Positions 7,267 to 10,277 of a stretch of DNA of 10,277 bases are shown piece after piece. The stretch spans positions 1 through 10,277 of the forward strand of contig DUIU01000086.1 of NCBI GenBank assembly GCA_013330155.1. The letters are read 5' to 3'. The notes under the pieces were generated by a model. The model was not told the DNA's origin, did not search any database, and worked only from the letters and a program-made list of their open reading frames with translations. The position numbers and the translations under genes are program-made. Source of the DNA: Candidatus Poseidonia sp. Its GTDB lineage: Archaea > Thermoplasmatota > Poseidoniia > Poseidoniales > Poseidoniaceae. How positions within the stretch are numbered: position 1 is the first letter of the stretch; every line of letters starts with the position of its first letter.

Positions 7267-8283
7267 ATGTCAGCCGCGCAAGACTACTACGAACAAGTCC
7301 TTGGAATGGGTCATTCACCTGAAAATGCCCTTGCCTACACCCGGCAACACTACCCAAATTTCGTCCCTGGTACAGCGGACGCCCTTGCGGCACCTGTCAT
7401 GACACCTGTTTCCCAGCAAGCCGTGCCTGCCGTGCAACCCGTGGCGCAACCGGTCATCGCTGCCGCTCCTGCCATGGCAGCGCCCGTGGCGGCGGTTGCT
7501 CCAATCGAAGCACCCGGTGCGCTACAGCCCAACGCCTACGCGCCCATGGCCGCCACGCCCCTTCCTACAGGAGGCACGACGCCCATGATGTGGGGCGCTG
7601 TTGGCTGCATCGTCTTCGCCTTGCTCCTGTCGATGGCGGGGCAGTTCAGCCATGCATGGATCGTCAACAACGAAGAGGATTCGGGCGGATTAACTGCCGG
7701 TTTGACCACGATTCGGGCGGACTGTTCAGAGGCCAATCCCGTTGATGGTTTTTCCAAGCAAGAGGTTGTTGACCAGTGCAAGGCCAGCTCCCCCATCCTC
7801 TTCTCAGAAGACATGGAAGCAGCCATAGCCGAGAACAAGACGGTCGATCAAATTGGGAACGTTCACGTGGGTGACTACGAGGATTACTGCAACAACATGT
7901 ATGCATACATTTCACCGATGGCGATGGGGGACCAGGACGCGCTGTCCAATCTGAGTGAAGTCCGAGACACGTGTTTGGAGACGCCAGCTGCCGGTTCCAC
8001 CGGAGGAATGGTCCTCTGGCTTGGTTCCATCGGGGCTCTGCTTGGCATGGTCATGCTCAGTGCTGGCGCAATCGGGCGAACGCTCCCTGCTGAGGCAGAA
8101 AAGCACGGCAAGTGGGCCGGCATGGCCGCTGGCGTGTTGATGCTCTTGGCGGTGCTCGTGTGGTGGCTCTTGTTGCCTGATACCGATGCCGACACCAGTG
8201 CGGGCATGGGCGTTTGGATGACCGTTCTGGGTGGTGTACTCGCCATCGTGGCCGGCGTGCTGGCCTACATGGACCAGAAGTGA
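7267..8283 (+). CDS. Four-helix membrane protein with UBA-like N-terminal motif, function unknown
   Basis: I do not recognise a named family. The 338 residues divide clearly. Residues 3-35 form a short, probably helical module (YYEQVLGMGHSPENALAYTR, then HYPNFVPG) that recalls the first helices of UBA/CUE domains. Residues 40-105 are a Pro/Ala/Val-rich low-complexity linker. TM1 is about 108-126. Residues 130-245 form a polar loop with four cysteines (153, 171, 208, 236) that could make two disulfides if outside the cell. TM2 (247-270), TM3 (282-304) and TM4 (313-335) follow closely, and the protein ends soon after. On this topology both ends would be cytoplasmic. It starts 45 bp after the RND gene on the same strand, with no clear promoter or ribosome binding site between them, so co-transcription is plausible. 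The N-terminal module might bind a partner, perhaps linked to the transporter; this is inference. Confidence 0.8.
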   Translation: MSAAQDYYEQVLGMGHSPENALAYTRQHYPNFVPGTADALAAPVMTPVSQQAVPAVQPVAQPVIAAAPAMAAPVAAVAPIEAPGALQPNAYAPMAATPLPTGGTTPMMWGAVGCIVFALLLSMAGQFSHAWIVNNEEDSGGLTAGLTTIRADCSEANPVDGFSKQEVVDQCKASSPILFSEDMEAAIAENKTVDQIGNVHVGDYEDYCNNMYAYISPMAMGDQDALSNLSEVRDTCLETPAAGSTGGMVLWLGSIGALLGMVMLSAGAIGRTLPAEAEKHGKWAGMAAGVLMLLAVLVWWLLLPDTDADTSAGMGVWMTVLGGVLAIVAGVLAYMDQK

Positions 8284-8355
8284 GTTCGAATTCATCGGTG
8301 ACTTCATCAAGGGTTGAGCCTGCGCTTACCTTGCCGTCTTTGGGGTTGGCCCCGG

Positions 8356-8364
8356 GAAGGTGGT
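8356..8364 (+). promoter_or_regulatory. Shine-Dalgarno-like site deciding the pus10 start
   Basis: GAAGGTGGT matches the Shine-Dalgarno consensus GGAGGTGAT at 7 of 9 positions and lies 6 nt before the ATG at 8371. It supports that ATG over the in-frame TTG at 8314. Confidence 0.5.
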
Positions 8365-8370
8365 GGCATC

Positions 8371-10107
8371 ATGGCAGGCAACGAACCCGATACAGACGAC
8401 GCTGTCGATGACGATGAAGAAGACTGGATGAAGTACGCCAACGCCGGCTTTGGTGAAACGGATTATTCCCTATGGGATGACGTCGAGCCGCTGGAAGAAG
8501 ACGAAGCCCACCAGCAAGAAGTCGCCATGCAACTGGGTACGCACGTCGAGGAAATTCCTCGGGCACCACGCCCAGCAGGCCACAAGCATCTGGTTCGCCA
8601 AGGCACCTGCGACGCCTGTTTGGGTCGTGTTGGTGGAAAGCGAACCTACGGGCAATCGCTTGAGGACGCCGGCCGAGGCGTACGAGCCTCGGTGGTGGAG
8701 CGTGACAGTCATCTTGCCAATGCACGGGAGGAGGAGCCACTTTGCCCGTTCTGTGAGAACTTGTTTGAAGAAGTTGACCTGCTGGCTGACATCATCTTTG
8801 AGGCCATCGAACCGTACGACGTCAGTCGTCTGCAACTTGGGGCCCGGGTTCCAAAGGACCAAGTTGAACAGGAAGAGAAGTTGCGCAAGCGCCTTGGCGC
8901 TGGTGGTTCAGACGCCCTCAAACCCTCCCTGGTCGAAGAGATTGGGAAGCGTTTGAAAGACCGTCTGGAGGGGGTCACGCTGGTCAACGACAAGCCGGAT
9001 GTGCTGGCGCTCATCGACGTCTTGACCCTGACCGTTGAATTGGATATTCGTGCCGTGTATGTCTACGGCCGCTACCGAAAGTTGGAGCGGGGTATTCCCC
9101 AAACTCGCTGGCCTTGCCGAGCATGCAAAGGACGAGGTTGTGAAAGCTGCAATCAAACCGGTTTGCAATACGAAAAGAGCGTGCAAGACTTGGTTGGAAA
9201 CCCAATGTTGGAGATATTCCAAGGAACTGAACACGCCTTCCACGGCATGGGTCGTGAAGACATTGACGTTCGATGCCTCGGGCGAGGTCGTCCGTTTGTT
9301 CTTGAGATCAAGGAGCCGAGAAAGCGCAGTTTCAACGCTGAAAAACTTGCAGAAATCATCAACGAGGCCGCCGAAGGCTCGGTGGAGGTCTCCGCTATTC
9401 GGCCGTCAACCCGGAGCGAAGTCGTTCGAATCAAAGATACGCCCGCTGAGAAATCCTACACCATTCGTTTCACGATAGAACCGATGAACGAAGCCGAATA
9501 CGCCGTGCTAACCGCACCGGTGGACATGACCAAAGAGGACGTCCAAGACCGAAGTAAAAAACGACGTCGACAACGACGAGGCGACAAGAATGCTGACCGC
9601 ACCAAGCCGCTGGAAACCACCATTGAGGTGCCAGCCACCGGCCCAAGCGAAGCGGAATTGAAGGCGATGAAGAAACCAGAACTCGTGGCGCTTGCCGAGG
9701 CCAACGGCCTCAAGAAGACCGGGAAGAAAGATGAACTCATCGAACGGATTGTTGCGGCCTTACCTCCTGCTCCTGAAACGTTTGACCTTCCTGACGATGA
9801 AACCATTTTGAAGATCGTTGAAAGCCTCAATGGCCTCAAGTTGGCTCAGCGTACACCCGCACGTGTGGCTCACCGCCGCTCGGACCTCATCCGGAAGCGA
9901 ACGGTGTTTGAAGCACATTCACCGTTCATTGAGGTCAATGAAAACGGGGAACGGGAAATCGAATTCACCTTGCGTTGTGAATCTGGCACCTACGTCAAGG
10001 AAACGGTTCACGGCGACAATGGACGCACCCAACCCTCGGTCTCCGCCCTCATCAAAGCAAAGTGCAACGTGTTGTGGCTTGACGTGGGCGACATTCACGC
10101 TGACTGA
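8371..10107 (+). CDS. pus10: tRNA pseudouridine synthase Pus10 (Psi54/Psi55) with SAP-like insertion
   Basis: Archaeal Pus10 converts uridine 54 and/or 55 in the T-arm of tRNA to pseudouridine, acting in the cytoplasm. The 578 residues show an acidic extension (1-55), a zinc-binding pair CDAC (80-83) and CPFC (125-128) framing a THUMP-type tRNA-binding region to about 235, and a second pair CRAC/CESC (249-260) after TRWP. The catalytic core carries GREDIDVRCLGRGRPFVLEI (294-313), where Asp299 is the likely nucleophile. The C-terminal motifs are QRTPARVAHRRSDL (493-506) and GTYVKETVHGDNGRTQPSVS (539-558). Unusually, between core segments there is a Lys/Arg-rich run (395-412) and a SAP-like helix-turn-helix (about 426-463: LKAMKKPELVALAEANGL, then TGKKDELIERI). 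The family is often near 400-450 residues in archaea, so this protein is long. It lies 87 bp after the membrane-protein gene and upstream of rpl21e, a neighbourhood recurring in archaea. The start at 8371 is chosen on the ribosome binding site. Confidence 0.93.
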   Translation: MAGNEPDTDDAVDDDEEDWMKYANAGFGETDYSLWDDVEPLEEDEAHQQEVAMQLGTHVEEIPRAPRPAGHKHLVRQGTCDACLGRVGGKRTYGQSLEDAGRGVRASVVERDSHLANAREEEPLCPFCENLFEEVDLLADIIFEAIEPYDVSRLQLGARVPKDQVEQEEKLRKRLGAGGSDALKPSLVEEIGKRLKDRLEGVTLVNDKPDVLALIDVLTLTVELDIRAVYVYGRYRKLERGIPQTRWPCRACKGRGCESCNQTGLQYEKSVQDLVGNPMLEIFQGTEHAFHGMGREDIDVRCLGRGRPFVLEIKEPRKRSFNAEKLAEIINEAAEGSVEVSAIRPSTRSEVVRIKDTPAEKSYTIRFTIEPMNEAEYAVLTAPVDMTKEDVQDRSKKRRRQRRGDKNADRTKPLETTIEVPATGPSEAELKAMKKPELVALAEANGLKKTGKKDELIERIVAALPPAPETFDLPDDETILKIVESLNGLKLAQRTPARVAHRRSDLIRKRTVFEAHSPFIEVNENGEREIEFTLRCESGTYVKETVHGDNGRTQPSVSALIKAKCNVLWLDVGDIHAD

Positions 10108-10218
10108 CCGTTCGAAAGGGGCGGCGTCACCCGTCGCGGTGCTTATATGGGGATGGTGGGTCGGCAACTTGCTCCGAAGAGGCGCATGCGCTGATTTGGA
10201 AGAATGGAGGCGAAGAAA
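10108..10218 (+). promoter_or_regulatory. Leader region of rpl21e with TATA box and Shine-Dalgarno sequence
   Basis: CTTATATG at 10142-10149 is a good TATA box, predicting a transcription start near 10173 and a leader of about 46 nt. GGAGG at 10206-10210 lies 8 nt before the ATG at 10219. The ribosomal protein gene thus has its own promoter and a Shine-Dalgarno start, unlike the apparently leaderless genes on the left. Confidence 0.55.
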
Positions 10219-10277
10219 ATGAAGCGCTCAAAGGGTCAGCGAGTTGGAACTCGTAGCATTTTGCGACGACGAAAGAA
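10219..10277 (+). CDS. rpl21e: Ribosomal protein eL21 (L21e), N-terminal fragment
   Basis: Nineteen full codons remain before the window ends: MKRSKGQRVGTRSILRRRK. The Lys/Arg-rich KRSKGxRxGTRxxLRR start matches archaeal and eukaryotic eL21, a large-subunit protein. An in-frame ATG at 10204 would add five residues, but it overlaps the GGAGG ribosome binding site, so 10219 is preferred. Only the N-terminus is visible; identification rests on that and on its position after pus10, with which it is often adjacent in archaea. Confidence 0.8.
   Translation, partial: MKRSKGQRVGTRSILRRRK

Noticed and set aside
8314..8370. TTG start giving Pus10 19 more residues
   Set aside because: The added residues have no Pus10 similarity that I can see, the TTG has no ribosome binding site, and the ATG at 8371 has a good one.
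10204..10218. Earlier in-frame ATG for rpl21e
   Set aside because: It overlaps the GGAGG ribosome binding site of the ATG at 10219, and the eL21 family begins close to KRSKG.
1..10277. CRISPR array, tRNA/rRNA gene, insertion sequence or toxin-antitoxin pair
   Set aside because: I found no spaced direct repeats, tRNA-like cloverleaf, transposase frame or terminal inverted repeats. All long stretches are covered by the listed genes.

Overview
The window looks archaeal and fits marine Group II Euryarchaeota (Candidatus Poseidoniales, Thermoplasmatota) best, although that rank is inferred. The support is an archaeal-type Pus10 tRNA pseudouridine synthase next to the start of ribosomal protein eL21, a bacterio-opsin-activator-type (HTH_10) regulator, and TATA boxes centred 27-28 bp upstream of start codons, as expected for leaderless archaeal mRNAs.

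The left part is on the minus strand. Positions 1-1749 hold an open frame that runs off the left edge. It encodes a secreted or cell-surface repeat protein, probably a beta-propeller, in which about nine ~50-residue units each carry an N-x-S/T sequon. The frame is visibly more A/T-rich than the rest of the window. Upstream of it are a TATA box and a small palindrome, then an HTH_10 regulator (1819-2466), then an MscS-family mechanosensitive channel with a charged helical tail (2559-3860).

A ~214-bp divergent intergenic region with two perfect short inverted repeats separates these from the plus-strand genes. The first is a 1048-residue RND-superfamily transporter with 12 predicted membrane segments and two large outer domains (4075-7221). 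Next, 45 bp on, is a four-helix membrane protein of unknown function with a UBA-like N-terminal motif and a Pro/Ala-rich linker (7267-8283). Then comes Pus10, with an acidic N-terminal extension and an inserted basic stretch plus SAP-like motif (8371-10107). Last is the first 19 codons of rpl21e (10219 to the right edge), with its own TATA box and Shine-Dalgarno sequence.

In functional terms, the left and centre are an envelope block (surface protein, regulator, osmotic valve, RND exporter, small membrane protein). The right end is a translation block (tRNA modification enzyme and ribosomal protein). I see no RNA gene, CRISPR array, insertion sequence or phage gene. The most unusual features are the sequon-bearing repeat protein with its possible regulator-operator pair, and the domain insertions in Pus10.
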